Shown here: piece after piece, positions 39,634 to 48,053 of the stretch
Position numbering within the stretch: the first letter of the stretch is position 1
Layout: each line of letters opens with the position of its first letter
Source: Mesostigma viride
Taxonomy: Eukaryota > Streptophyta > Mesostigmatophyceae > Mesostigmatales > Mesostigmataceae
DNA length: 54,491 bases
Assembly (NCBI GenBank): GCA_009746045.1
Contig: RPFO01000110.1
Location: 1 to 54,491 of the forward strand
Direction: 5' to 3'
The notes under the pieces: generated by a model
Seen by the model: the letters and a program-made list of their open reading frames with translations, nothing else
Told to the model about the DNA's origin: nothing
The model's database searches: none
Program-made: the position numbers and the translations under genes

Positions 39634-40257
39634 ATGCCTCCCAAGAAGAAGACCCCGCCCTCCGCCCCCGCTCCTTCTACTTCCGCGAAGAAGGATCCGA
39701 CCCCTCCTGTAGCCCCCGCCTCGACCACGAGGTCCGGGCGCGCGATCAAAGCGCCCCAGCGTTTCGAACCGGACGAGAGGCCCCTTGACGATTTCGCAGA
39801 AGACGAGTACGAGTCCGACGACCCGGAGGGCGACCGGATCCGCGACGACGAGCTCAGCGAGGAGGATTCCGAGGAGGACGAGGAGGACGAAGAAGACGGG
39901 TCGTACGACAGCAGTTTCATCAACGACGACGAAGAGGATAGATCAAGGGTAGACACAGACGGCAACGAAGAGGAGCTTACAGGGACCGAAACGGAGGAGG
40001 ATGACACGGACGTCCCGTTGGAATCGGACACGGAATCCGAGTCCGAAGACGACTGGGACGAGGAGGAAGAGGTCCGGCCGCCGCCGCGACAGAAGAAGAC
40101 TCCTCGCAAACCTCCGACCAAACGCACCGTTCGTCCCGCTCCACCAGATCCCGTCCTCGACGCGCCCCCTCCACCACCCTCCAAACGGAGCAAACAGACG
40201 CGTTCCGAGGATACCGAAGTCGTTCTGTTCCAACGCCCGAAACTGGTCAAATGGTAG
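39634..40257 (+). CDS. Highly acidic hypothetical protein (207 aa)
   Basis: An intact ORF. The N-terminus is basic, Pro/Ala-rich (PPKKKTPPSAPAPSTS) and the centre (about 50-150) is dominated by Glu/Asp. The C-terminal quarter is Pro/Arg-rich (RPPPRQKKTPRKPPTKRTVRPA), ending with QRPKLVKW. Composition predicts disorder. A role in binding basic proteins or DNA is conceivable. Element C1 lies directly upstream, only 19 bases before the ATG, so the native promoter has been separated from its far part. Its stop is 8 bases from the convergent split gene. Confidence 0.6.
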   Translation: MPPKKKTPPSAPAPSTSAKKDPTPPVAPASTTRSGRAIKAPQRFEPDERPLDDFAEDEYESDDPEGDRIRDDELSEEDSEEDEEDEEDGSYDSSFINDDEEDRSRVDTDGNEEELTGTETEEDDTDVPLESDTESESEDDWDEEEEVRPPPRQKKTPRKPPTKRTVRPAPPDPVLDAPPPPPSKRSKQTRSEDTEVVLFQRPKLVKW

Positions 40258-40265
40258 AGTCGCGC

Positions 40266-40676
40266 TCAGTCCGCGCCGTACAAGTACGCGAGACCCGACG
40301 TCTCCTCCAGCACCTGGTTCACGTTCTTGATGTACTCCGAGTTCGACGCGAGCGCCGCGTACGCGATCTCCGCCGATTTCTCCCCGACCTGCACCTCGAC
40401 GTCAGCCGTCCCGACCTTCGCGGGTCTTTCCACGCGGAACCCCTCGACCCACCCGCGTTCCTCGAGGATCGTGTTCGTCGCCTGTTCCGTCGCCCCGCGG
40501 ACGGCGTGGATCTGCTCGTCGGTGATGTCGCGGAGTCGCGTCGTCAGCATAAAGTCCTCTCCCATCAGTCTCCCCTCGGAGCTGTCCGCGTACGTGGGGA
40601 TGTTCTGGAACACCTTGGTCTCGCTTGTCCGCGTGTGCACGTGCAAGTCCGGGTTCACGTGCGTCGCCGTGCCCAG
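40266..40676 (-). pseudogene. Hypothetical structural-type protein, C-terminal part (split by LTR element B2)
   Basis: The last 135 codons of a gene whose front lies at 45238-46220. It contains HVHTRTSETKVFQNIPTY, then a helical segment (TEQATNTILEERGWVEGF) and a final helix-rich region ending LAYLYGAD. Removing element B2 and one CCCAG copy leaves the two parts in one frame of 462 codons. I do not recognise the protein. Confidence 0.8.
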
Positions 40677-42931
40677 TGTCAGAATGTAAGACAGGTGGCA
40701 GGCTTAAAGATCGAATAATGCTTTACTGATTTTATATATTGACTTTGAGTCGGCGTACAAACGGGTAGCCATGACAATTGCAGGGGCAACATTAACTCGT
40801 CGTCTGTCCCAACTCAGTCCTCACAGGAGGACTGAGTTGACAATTTTCAACCGCGTGTAGCGACTAGGTGGGGGGTCCATCCCAAATGTTTTGATGTGGA
40901 TCGGGGGTGTACTAGATGTCATTTTGTTGGCAAAAATACTGCATATGTGAAAACTTGACCCGAACACCTGAAAATTACATGGACGATGGGCACCCCTCGC
41001 GAATTTGCATTTTTCGGGATAAGAACGAGTGGGAAAAATTCAATCAAATCCTCGTGCATGAAGAAAAAATATAGGCATGTAAACAACATAGTTCTTGAAA
41101 CGTGGAAAAAAACTGGGCTCGATTTGGCCACTGCAACTGCCTGAAACAATTAAAAAACTCTCAGTCCTCAGGAGAGGAATGGGGCTTTTGCTAACTTTGC
41201 TAGCATGTAAGTGCGGTCATACTACACACCACCGTGGCCACCAACCATCCCAATCAACTCATTTCCCTTCAAGCATTACAGGACAACACACTTGCATCAT
41301 CATACTTCAGGTATATCATACCTTATCATGCAGTGAGAGCCTATGCATGCATGTAGGGAATGGGCTTGGATACCCTACCAACAAAGGGTTATGTTATAAG
41401 TGTCAACCACCAATATAATGGGTAGGTTAAGCATATTTCCATTGTTTCTAACAACAATAGATATGGCTATAACTGTTTTGCCTTGCCATGATGTGGCCAA
41501 CATAGTTGCTGGCACGTGATGGCAGTGGTTTGTCACCAAGACTTTTCACTCACCCGTAAAAGCTTGAATGCACCCTTGACGCGGCCCGTGGCCTCAAAAT
41601 CATGCAGTATGAACGTAGAAAAAGAATAACTAACATCTATGCAGGTGTTTAAACCTGCACAGCTCCTAAAACCCTGCACAACTACACTGGGTCAAGGCAA
41701 ATGCCTGATAACATCATCTGAAAAGGGGGTTTTAGAGAGGGCAGGCAACGGTCAAGAAAGAGCATCAAGACTTGAACCTGACAACGCCTCGCAAGCTTAA
41801 ACTCATGTACAAACATCAAGAAACGAAGAGGCAACGATTATCCGGCTTTACCTGGCACGGCTGGCGTTACCTTGGCCCAGGCGGTGCCCGCAAAAGTGGC
41901 ACTTTGCGGCACATAGACCATGACGTGACAGAATGGTCGAAATACTCAAATCTATACTGTCACTCAATTTATTCTAATACAATGCATGTTAAAATGTAGA
42001 AAGAAACCTATCAGCCATTGAAATTGCGCCGGAAAGCAAGCGCAGTCATCAATTCCGTCGACCTGCCTTATCGCAGTTTTTTCCAGCAAGAACAGTGCCG
42101 ACACCGGGTAAATCGCATCCCCGCGAGCTAAAAATTGATTTTTATCATCTTTAGGGCATGTTAAATCTATTTCCTGAGTTTGGACAGCTAACTCGTCCGC
42201 AAACGTAAACTGCATGCATGGGCGCGAGCCGCCATGGCTAGGTCGTGCATTTCCGGAACTCGCGTTTCACGTGGAAAAGTACCCTTACCACCTGTACTTT
42301 GACCGTACATTTAGCCGCTCATACCAAATCCAAAAAAATCCCAAAAATATGTCCAAGAAAGATCTTTTCACGTAGTATTTGAATAAATTTTGAGAGAATT
42401 TTTTTGTCAAACATTCTGACCGGGGCGAATTTTCTACGAAACCCAAAAACTCGGTCCTCTAGAGAGGACTGAGTTCAACTCAGTCCTCCGTAGAGGACCA
42501 GGGACAGACGACGAGTTAAGTGGAAAAACACACTGTCGCAGTATCCGTCGATCTGGAAATAATCTACGGTATAAGTTAAAGTGCATCCAGCCGCCACACA
42601 CAAGTGGGTGGCTTACATCAACACTAAAATGATGCGTCAGATCACTAGTATGCAAGTACAAGGACATTGCGCCTCCAGGGCAGCACTTAGTGAACATAGG
42701 GTCGGCGCGTAGCGCGGAGCCAGGCAAATTTTGTCAGACGGCTACAGTACCACTGGCTACAGTACCACTGGTTACAGTACCACTAGGGTACGGATGTCAG
42801 CTAACTAATATATTTAGCTAACTAATATATTTAGTAAAATGTAGAAGAAAGTAGTCATATAAGTTCCGGTATACCCGAAACTAGCACACTCAATAAAAAG
42901 ACTGTCAGGCATATTGGGGCATATCCTGACA
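40677..42931 (-). repeat. 3' LTR of element B2, interrupted
   Basis: 531 LTR bases interrupted after a TTAA by the element at 40796-42515. Confidence 0.92.
40796..42515. mobile_element. Nested 1.72-kb TTAA-target DNA element (piggyBac-like target)
   Basis: Inserted in the B2 3' LTR. The other LTR shows the empty site with a single TTAA, and this copy has TTAA on both sides (40792-40795 and 42516-42519). The terminal inverted repeats are CTCGTCGTCTGTCCC, 15 bases, exact. Subterminal hairpins based on AACTCAGTCCTC follow on both sides. The interior has no ORF with recognisable transposase motifs, so the element is non-autonomous. TTAA duplication is characteristic of piggyBac, though the termini are not the classic CCCTWGAA type, so the class is tentative. 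Confidence 0.88.
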
Positions 42932-43498
42932 CCCCCCTTGCATACAATGTGCCTGTTCCCCCCCTTGCTCAGAGAGACCTATAGCTAGTGAGGGTATAGC
43001 CGGGTACACTCCCCTGGCACCCCCCTTACACGGCTATGTGGTTGGAGCTGAGAGGAGACTGATGACTGTAGCCCCCAGGTGTCCCTGGGAGTGCGCCACA
43101 GTGGCTGTTGCTGGGAGAATGCCGGGGACCCTCGAAAAAACTTGGTTGTTGCTGCTGTTGCTGGTAAAATGCTGGGACCCTGGAAAGACATCCGGTGGCC
43201 CCCAGGTGTCCCTGGGAGTGCGCCACAGGAGAAAAGAACACAGGTTGACTGGTTGATGCTGGTACTGCAGTACTGGTCACTGCTGGCTGCTGGCATGAAG
43301 ACCTGCACCTGTCACGTCTGTCAGGGTGGGCGACTAGCCGCTAGCAATGCAGGAGGGCCAGAGGACGGGTTGGGGGGGCTGGCTGCTGTCGCCTGCTGCA
43401 GTGCAGGTTGAAAAGCTCCAGGGCCCACGTCTGGTGCTAGCTGGGCCCAGCTGGCTGCTACCCCTTGTTCCCTGTCCCGGGGGAGCTGGATAAGACGT

Positions 43499-44392
43499 TT
43501 AGAAGCAGAAACCGGGGGGGAGGTCGTGGGCCTCGTGGGAGGGCGCCGGTGGGGTGTCGGTGGTGTGGTGGGCGGCGGGCCCGCCGGTGTTGCCGCGAGT
43601 GTTCCGTAGGTGAGGGTACTTCCACCAGCAGGTGGGCTCCTGATGAGAGGTGCGACCGCAGTGGGTGCAGCTGGGCCGCTGGGTCCCGCCATTGTGACCG
43701 CCACGCCCCCTGCCACGGCCGGTGCCACGGCCACCGCGTCCAGAGTGGGAGGTATGATACACCCCGGTGGCCTCCGCGGAATCTTTGTTACCGTGCACAA
43801 GGTCCCAGGCCTTAAGAAGGGCCGCCTTAGTTTCCTGTAGGGTGATACCGTCCCCAAGGTTCAATTGTGCAAGGGACGGTAGCAACTCCTCGGTCACGCC
43901 GGCGAGCAGATTCTCGGCCAGATCCTCGGGTGCCATTTTGGCGCCGGTGGCGATCAGGTCGTTATAAGTTAATTCCCCGTCGGTTATATATTGCCGCATT
44001 GTGACGCCGGGTTCCAGCTTCATTCGATTTAGCTTGCGGCGTAGTGCTCGCCGGTTGCTCATCTGCAGTTTGAGATGCTCATATTCTTCACAGATGCGAT
44101 GATATGCCACGCTGCCAGTTTTCTGAGTAACACTGTTTGCCACTTTGAGTGCCGGTCCAACGAGGCACTGACAAAGGGCCGCAAAAAGAATCAGGTCGCG
44201 TTCCTCATTGACCTCGGTGCCAAGCAGGACAGACAGCATCCCGAATGCTGTCACTACGGCCAGAAAAGGAATCTTCGTGTTATCCCACTTTACTGGGTCG
44301 AGGCCGTCGAACTGTGTAATATTTTTGCAGGCCTGTAAGATGTTGAGATCTTTCGTCGCTTTCGTAGCTGCTGCTGTCGCGGCTGCGGACAT
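43499..44392 (-). CDS. Gag protein of element B2
   Basis: A 297-residue Gag nearly identical to that of B1, with the same RGG-like tract, CTHCGRTSHQEPTC zinc knuckle and DLPPGFCF end. Differences are a few substitutions, for example Thr for Pro at residue 47. Intact in both copies, which suggests selection or very recent amplification. Confidence 0.9.
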   Translation of the reverse strand: MSAAATAAATKATKDLNILQACKNITQFDGLDPVKWDNTKIPFLAVVTAFGMLSVLLGTEVNEERDLILFAALCQCLVGPALKVANSVTQKTGSVAYHRICEEYEHLKLQMSNRRALRRKLNRMKLEPGVTMRQYITDGELTYNDLIATGAKMAPEDLAENLLAGVTEELLPSLAQLNLGDGITLQETKAALLKAWDLVHGNKDSAEATGVYHTSHSGRGGRGTGRGRGRGGHNGGTQRPSCTHCGRTSHQEPTCWWKYPHLRNTRGNTGGPAAHHTTDTPPAPSHEAHDLPPGFCF

Positions 44393-44706
44393 GATTGTCT
44401 CGGCAAGGTTAAAATCTGGTCACAACCGAGTCTCGGCAAGGTGAAAATCTGGAGACAGCCGAAAAAGCCGGAGACGCTCAATCCGTAATGGTAAAGATTA
44501 AGACTAATATGCGACGATGGTTGAGAACAGCAAATACGAGGTAGAGACGATCGTCGAAATACTGGAGTTCTTGAATTTCGATACAGGGAAGCCCGTCTAG
44601 GATATGCACGACTGGCATAAAGTGCCGACGTCGGATTCAGGGAGTCAATTTGCCCGATAAATCGGACCAGTTTCAGCAATTTAGTAGGCCACCCCGCTCG
44701 ATACCA

Positions 44707-45237
44707 TGTCAGAATGTAAGACAGGTGGCAGGCTTAAAGATCGAATAATGCTTTACTGATTTTATATATTGACTTTGAGTCGGCGTACAAACGGGTAGCC
44801 ATGACAATTGCAGGGGCAACATTAAGTGGAAAAACACACTGTCGCAGTATCCGTCGATCTGGAAATAATCTACGGTATAAGTTAAAGTGCATCCAGCCGC
44901 CACACACAAGTGGGTGGCTTACATCAACACTAAAATGATGCGTCAGATCACTAGTATGCAAGTACAAGGACATTGCGCCTCCAGGGCAGCACTTAGTGAA
45001 CATAGGGTCGGCGCGTAGCGCGGAGCCAGGCAAATTTTGTCAGACGGCTACAGTACCACTGGCTACAGTACCACTGGTTACAGTACCACTAGGGTACGGA
45101 TGTCAGCTAACTAATATATTTAGCTAACTAATATATTTAGTAAAATGTAGAAGAAAGTAGTCATATAAGTTCCGGTATACCCGAAACTAGCACACTCAAT
45201 AAAAAGACTGTCAGGCATATTGGGGCATATCCTGACA
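44707..45237 (-). repeat. 5' LTR of element B2
   Basis: 531 bases, uninterrupted, nearly identical to the B1 LTRs (small differences such as CTTACATTCTGACA against CTTACATTTTGACA at the end). Confidence 0.92.
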
Positions 45238-46220
45238 CCCAGCCTCTCCCCGTCCGCGTTCGACACCAGGTTCTCCCGCGTCCTCTCGTTCGCCGGTGGC
45301 CGCATCACCGCCATGTGCTGGCCCATCGTGAGCGGCGTGAACAACGCGTTCTCCTTGGGCCCCGTGTGCGAGTTCTCGATGACGGCGAACCGGCGCGCGT
45401 CGACGCGAGTGAACGAGGGGTCCGCGTACCGCACGCCGCTCCTCTGCCCGCCGGAATCGTGGACCGCGTCCATGGTCGACAAGGGGAGAGAGCGTTCGGG
45501 GAGCACGCTCATCTGCAGGATGCCGGCGTCGTTCCTCCGCACGTTGCTCTCGTTCCCGGTCCCCGGCGGCCGGTCCTCGAGTCCGGACCGGTTGGCCCGG
45601 TTCGTCGGATCCAGAACGACGAACCGGTTCTCGAGGTGCGCCTGCTGAGGGTTGGGCTTCCGCACCATGATCTGTTCCTGGACCTGCGTCCAGTTCTTGG
45701 ATAGGATGGCGGAGGGTTCGAGCATGAGATTGTCCCGCGCGCCCCCCGCCGCGAACACCTCGTGCATGCCGAATATGCGGTCGGGGGCGGCGAGACCGGT
45801 CATCTCCGCGACCGTCGCCACGGGTTTCGACGTCCACGGCTCCGGTCCGGGCACTTTGGACGTCGCCCCCGCGCGGATGGGGGCCGTCGATATGTTCTCG
45901 AAGGTCGAGTAGCTGGGGACGTAGCCCCGCGGCGGGTCGGCGTGCAATTTGATCGCGGAAGTGTTGCGGCCGTACCCCATGGTCGGTTTCATCAGCGGCC
46001 CAGTGGTGTAGTCGGGAGGCTCGGCGCCGTACCCCCCTCGGCTGCTGGTGAACGAGGGGAAGGCCTGGTACCCGTCAGGGAGGTCCCTGACGACGCTCCG
46101 AGCGATCGCGGGGACCGGCTGGTCCGTGGCCGTGGCGGCGTCCACGTCCGCGCGCGATTTCGGGGGTACGGGACGCATCAAGAAGCCCGAAAGGGCGACG
46201 ATTGATAGAGCGGCTAACAT
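45238..46220 (-). pseudogene. Hypothetical structural-type protein, N-terminal part
   Basis: From the ATG at 46220, 327 codons reach element B2. An N-terminal hydrophobic segment (AALSIVALSGFLMRP, about residues 2-16) is probably a signal or membrane anchor. The rest is Pro/Arg/Asn-rich with few helices and many strand-turn motifs (YGAEPPDYTTGPLMKPTMGYG; VVLDPTNRANRSGLEDRPP; HTGPKENALFTPLTMGQHMA). It resembles membrane-anchored virion proteins in style only. I considered DUF5899 and found too little shared text to name it. The TATTATACATC stretch upstream fits the local promoter pattern. Confidence 0.75.
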
Positions 46221-46228
46221 GAATGATG

Positions 46229-46232
46229 TATA
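46229..46232 (-). promoter_or_regulatory. TATA-type promoter motif
   Basis: TTATTATAC on the minus strand, TATA 8 bases before the ATG at 46220. Confidence 0.4.
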
Positions 46233-46251
46233 ATAACAAACGAACTTTTAT

Positions 46252-46590
46252 TCAAATGGGTTTCTTTACGGGATCGGGGCGCAATGCGCTCGTAACGATC
46301 GGAAATTCCAAGTACCTATCGGTGCGTTTCATGCTGTCCCAGAACATGTGCTGATACGGGGCCGTGTACCGCTCGTCGGTGGTGATCGCCCGATTCAGAT
46401 TCGCCACGTGGATGCCCCCCTTCAGTCGCATGCTCTCGACCGATGGATCTAATCTCCCTCCCAACGCCACGTACGCGCGCAACTGGTCCTCGGTCACGGG
46501 GTAATTCACGTTGTTGTCGAGCGCCGTGTCCAAGGTCCGTCCCATCTCTTCCTTGACGCCGGTCTCGGTGATGATGATCGTGGCGGACAT
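46252..46590 (-). CDS. Hypothetical protein (112 aa)
   Basis: An intact ORF, no membrane segment. An N-terminal beta strand (ATIIITETGVKEEMGR) is followed by a helix (TEDQLRAYVALGGRLDPS), HVANLNRAITTDERY and a C-terminal VTSALRPDPVKKPI. No family recognised. It lies 31 bases upstream of the split gene in the same direction, and its own ATG follows a palindromic GTATAC by 4 bases. The position between membrane-anchored genes suggests a virion component; this is inference. Confidence 0.6.
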   Translation of the reverse strand: MSATIIITETGVKEEMGRTLDTALDNNVNYPVTEDQLRAYVALGGRLDPSVESMRLKGGIHVANLNRAITTDERYTAPYQHMFWDSMKRTDRYLEFPIVTSALRPDPVKKPI

Positions 46591-46594
46591 GCTG

Positions 46595-46598
46595 TATA
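46595..46598. promoter_or_regulatory. TATA-type promoter motif (palindromic GTATAC)
   Basis: TGTATACA, 4 bases before the minus-strand ATG at 46590. Being palindromic, it could also act rightwards. Confidence 0.35.
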
Positions 46599-46668
46599 CA
46601 TCTCCGTTAGAATAAATGCGGACCCAGCCCGATCCGCTCCTCGGGTCTCTGATTGAAATCGAAGGAGA

Positions 46669-46833
46669 TCACGGGGGGAGTGGCAACGTCTTCCGCTCCA
46701 TCAAAAAGTACACGCGATCGGCTTCCGGATACGGGGTGGAAGGGACGGCGCCCGGCGGCGTTCGGTCCTTCGCCCATTCGGCGCACGACAACACCGCGAC
46801 GAGCACGAGCAACGCGATCGCGGGGAGGTTCAT
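46669..46833 (-). CDS. Small membrane/secreted protein (54 aa or longer)
   Basis: Not in a long frame, but well supported. The ATG at 46833 follows AAGTATACGTC by a normal distance. The first 17 residues are a clear hydrophobic signal-anchor (NLPAIALLVLVAVLSCA), with a possible lipobox-like Cys at position 18. The stop falls right after a run of C residues (minus strand C6, plus-strand G6 at 46673-46678). With one more base the reading would go on through about 20 residues to a TAA at about 46610. Reported here as 54 codons; the original gene may have been about 74. Confidence 0.55.
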   Translation of the reverse strand: MNLPAIALLVLVAVLSCAEWAKDRTPPGAVPSTPYPEADRVYFLMERKTLPLPP

Positions 46834-46843
46834 GATGCAGACG

Positions 46844-46847
46844 TATA
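46844..46847 (-). promoter_or_regulatory. TATA-type promoter motif
   Basis: AGTATACG on the minus strand, TATA 10 bases before the ATG at 46833. Confidence 0.4.
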
Positions 46848-46850
46848 CTT

Positions 46851-47383
46851 CTACGCGGACACCAAAAATTCAGACCGGTTCATCCGGCTCAGGATCTCCG
46901 CCCTGGCCAACTCGCGGAGGGCCGGCGGGACGTTGTTCATGACGTAGTTTTCGACGCCTTTCGAGCTCTTCGGGAGCGGCGGACCGGAGGCCAGGACATC
47001 CTGCAAAGAGTCCTTCTCCTCCCGGCGGTACTCCTCCGGCAGCTCTCGGACGGCCGTGCACATCTTCGCGTGCACGACCCCGTCCTCGCGGAGGTGGTAC
47101 CCGGCGTTGTGCCACGCCGCGTCGCGGGACAGGACGTAGATATGGTCTCGCGACGGGTCGATCTGGCCCGTGGCCATGCGTTTCCCGAGGTCGTAATGAA
47201 CAAGGTGTCGGCCGCCTCCTTGTTCATCGAGTCCGATCGCTTGACGTCACATTGGGCGGGAACGGGACCCTCGTACGCCTTCCCGCAGTACCCGACGACC
47301 GAACACCGACTCGTGTCGATGCAACACGCGTCCTTCGCGCATTGGTCGAGGTCGACGAACACCCACGCGCGGACCGTCTCCAT
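46851..47383 (-). pseudogene. Hypothetical Cys-containing protein, frameshifted
   Basis: The first frame (ATG 47383) has ETVRAWVFVDLDQCAKDACC and a cluster of six Cys within about 40 residues (CAKDACC, SRCSVVGYCGK, AQCDV). It runs to about 47200. The next frame reads HYDLGKRMATGQIDPSRDH and continues through DGVVHAKMCTAVRELPEEYR to the stop at 46851. I infer one frameshift near 47200. The full protein would be about 177 residues. The family is not recognised. The N-terminal Cys cluster might bind zinc or be disulphide-bonded. Confidence 0.6.
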
Positions 47384-47428
47384 TTGTCAGGTCCGCGCAA
47401 GAAAATTCGACGCTTCTTGCCGCGCCTC

Positions 47429-47812
47429 TCAGAACCCGTCGTCGTCCTCTAAGACCGGCGAGATGCGCGCGTCCTCGTCGGGGAGATCGTGGTCGGCGAC
47501 GTACTCGGTCCAGAACTTCCTTTTGTTCTCGGCGGTCGCGGGGAGGTTCGCGTCACGGAGATAGTCGTCCGTCAGCTTCTTGGCCATCTTGAGCGCCGAC
47601 TTGTAGTCCCCCCCGATCATCTTGTGGACCCGCTTGCTGAACCCGACCCAGTCCTCGATCCGGTTGTACGCGTCCCTCCCCGCCTCCATCTTGGCGATCG
47701 GGACGATGTGTTTGCGCTTGTTCTTCGTGAGGTCCGCCGACGTGAGACCGCCGGGGGTTTTCTGGGCGACGCCGTGGTAGACTTGGCGATAAGACCCCTC
47801 TCGCCGCTGCAT
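47429..47812 (-). CDS. Conserved small giant-virus protein (GGLT...NKxxxIV motif)
   Basis: The ATG at 47812 gives 127 residues starting MQRREGSYRQVYHGVAQKTP. The segment KTPGGLTSADLTKNKRKHIVP matches, in layout, a short protein family widespread in phycodnaviruses and mimivirus relatives: TxGGLTKxDLxxNKxGKIVS, then a lysine-rich helix and an arginine/lysine-rich tail. Its function there is unknown. A longer upstream reading to 48028 is open but overlaps another gene antisense and is not family-like. The second half (RIEDWVGFSKRVHKMIGGD) and the acidic EDDDGF end are specific to this virus. Confidence 0.7.
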   Translation of the reverse strand: MQRREGSYRQVYHGVAQKTPGGLTSADLTKNKRKHIVPIAKMEAGRDAYNRIEDWVGFSKRVHKMIGGDYKSALKMAKKLTDDYLRDANLPATAENKRKFWTEYVADHDLPDEDARISPVLEDDDGF

Positions 47813-47888
47813 CCTTATCCACGTTCCTCCATTTTTTTCCGCGCGTCTTGGACGCGAGCGAAAATGTGTCCGCCCCTCCCGCGAGACC

Positions 47889-48053
47889 ATGTACATCTTC
47901 TTGGCGGTCTCTCTGGGGATGACCCTGTACATGGTGTGGAGGTACGCGGTGTACGGCCCGAACCGAGCCGAGGAGTGGATGGACGAGGAGGCGGATCCGG
48001 AAGCGGCCCTCGTCTCGGACATGGACATGTCCGAGTCGTCAGGAGACGAGTAG
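47889..48053 (+). CDS. Small single-pass membrane protein (54 aa)
   Basis: An ORF on the plus strand with ATG at 47889. It has an N-terminal hydrophobic helix (YIFLAVSLGMTLYMVWRY, about residues 2-19) and then an acidic cytoplasmic or luminal tail (EEWMDEEADPEA...MDMSESSGDE). The stop at 48051-48053 overlaps the convergent transposase stop by 15 bases, in the style of the other convergent pairs here. The family is unknown. The type of gene (tiny N-anchored membrane protein) is frequent in giant-virus virions. Confidence 0.55.
   Translation: MYIFLAVSLGMTLYMVWRYAVYGPNRAEEWMDEEADPEAALVSDMDMSESSGDE

Larger units (their letters stand above)
40677..45237 (-). mobile_element. LTR retrotransposon B2, gag-only, with a nested DNA element
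   Basis: A second family-B copy on the minus strand, 4,561 bases. Subtracting the nested TTAA element and its duplication (1,724 bases) gives 2,837, exactly the length of B1. The 5' LTR is 44707-45237; the 3' LTR is 40677-42931 including the nested insertion. The target duplication CCCAG (40672-40676 and 45238-45242) is perfect. The primer site TGGTATCGAGC sits at 44696-44706 on the minus strand. It carries one intact gag and no pol. It splits an unrecognised viral gene. Confidence 0.93.

Noticed and set aside
40266-46220. Split gene named as DUF5899-type virion protein
   Set aside because: The N-terminal anchor and general style fit, but I cannot see the family's conserved HNNM/PFFG-type block, so I left it unnamed.
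46616-46942. Plus-strand 108-codon ORF starting near a palindromic TATA
   Set aside because: It lies antisense to the small membrane protein with better signal-anchor and promoter evidence, and has no motif of its own.
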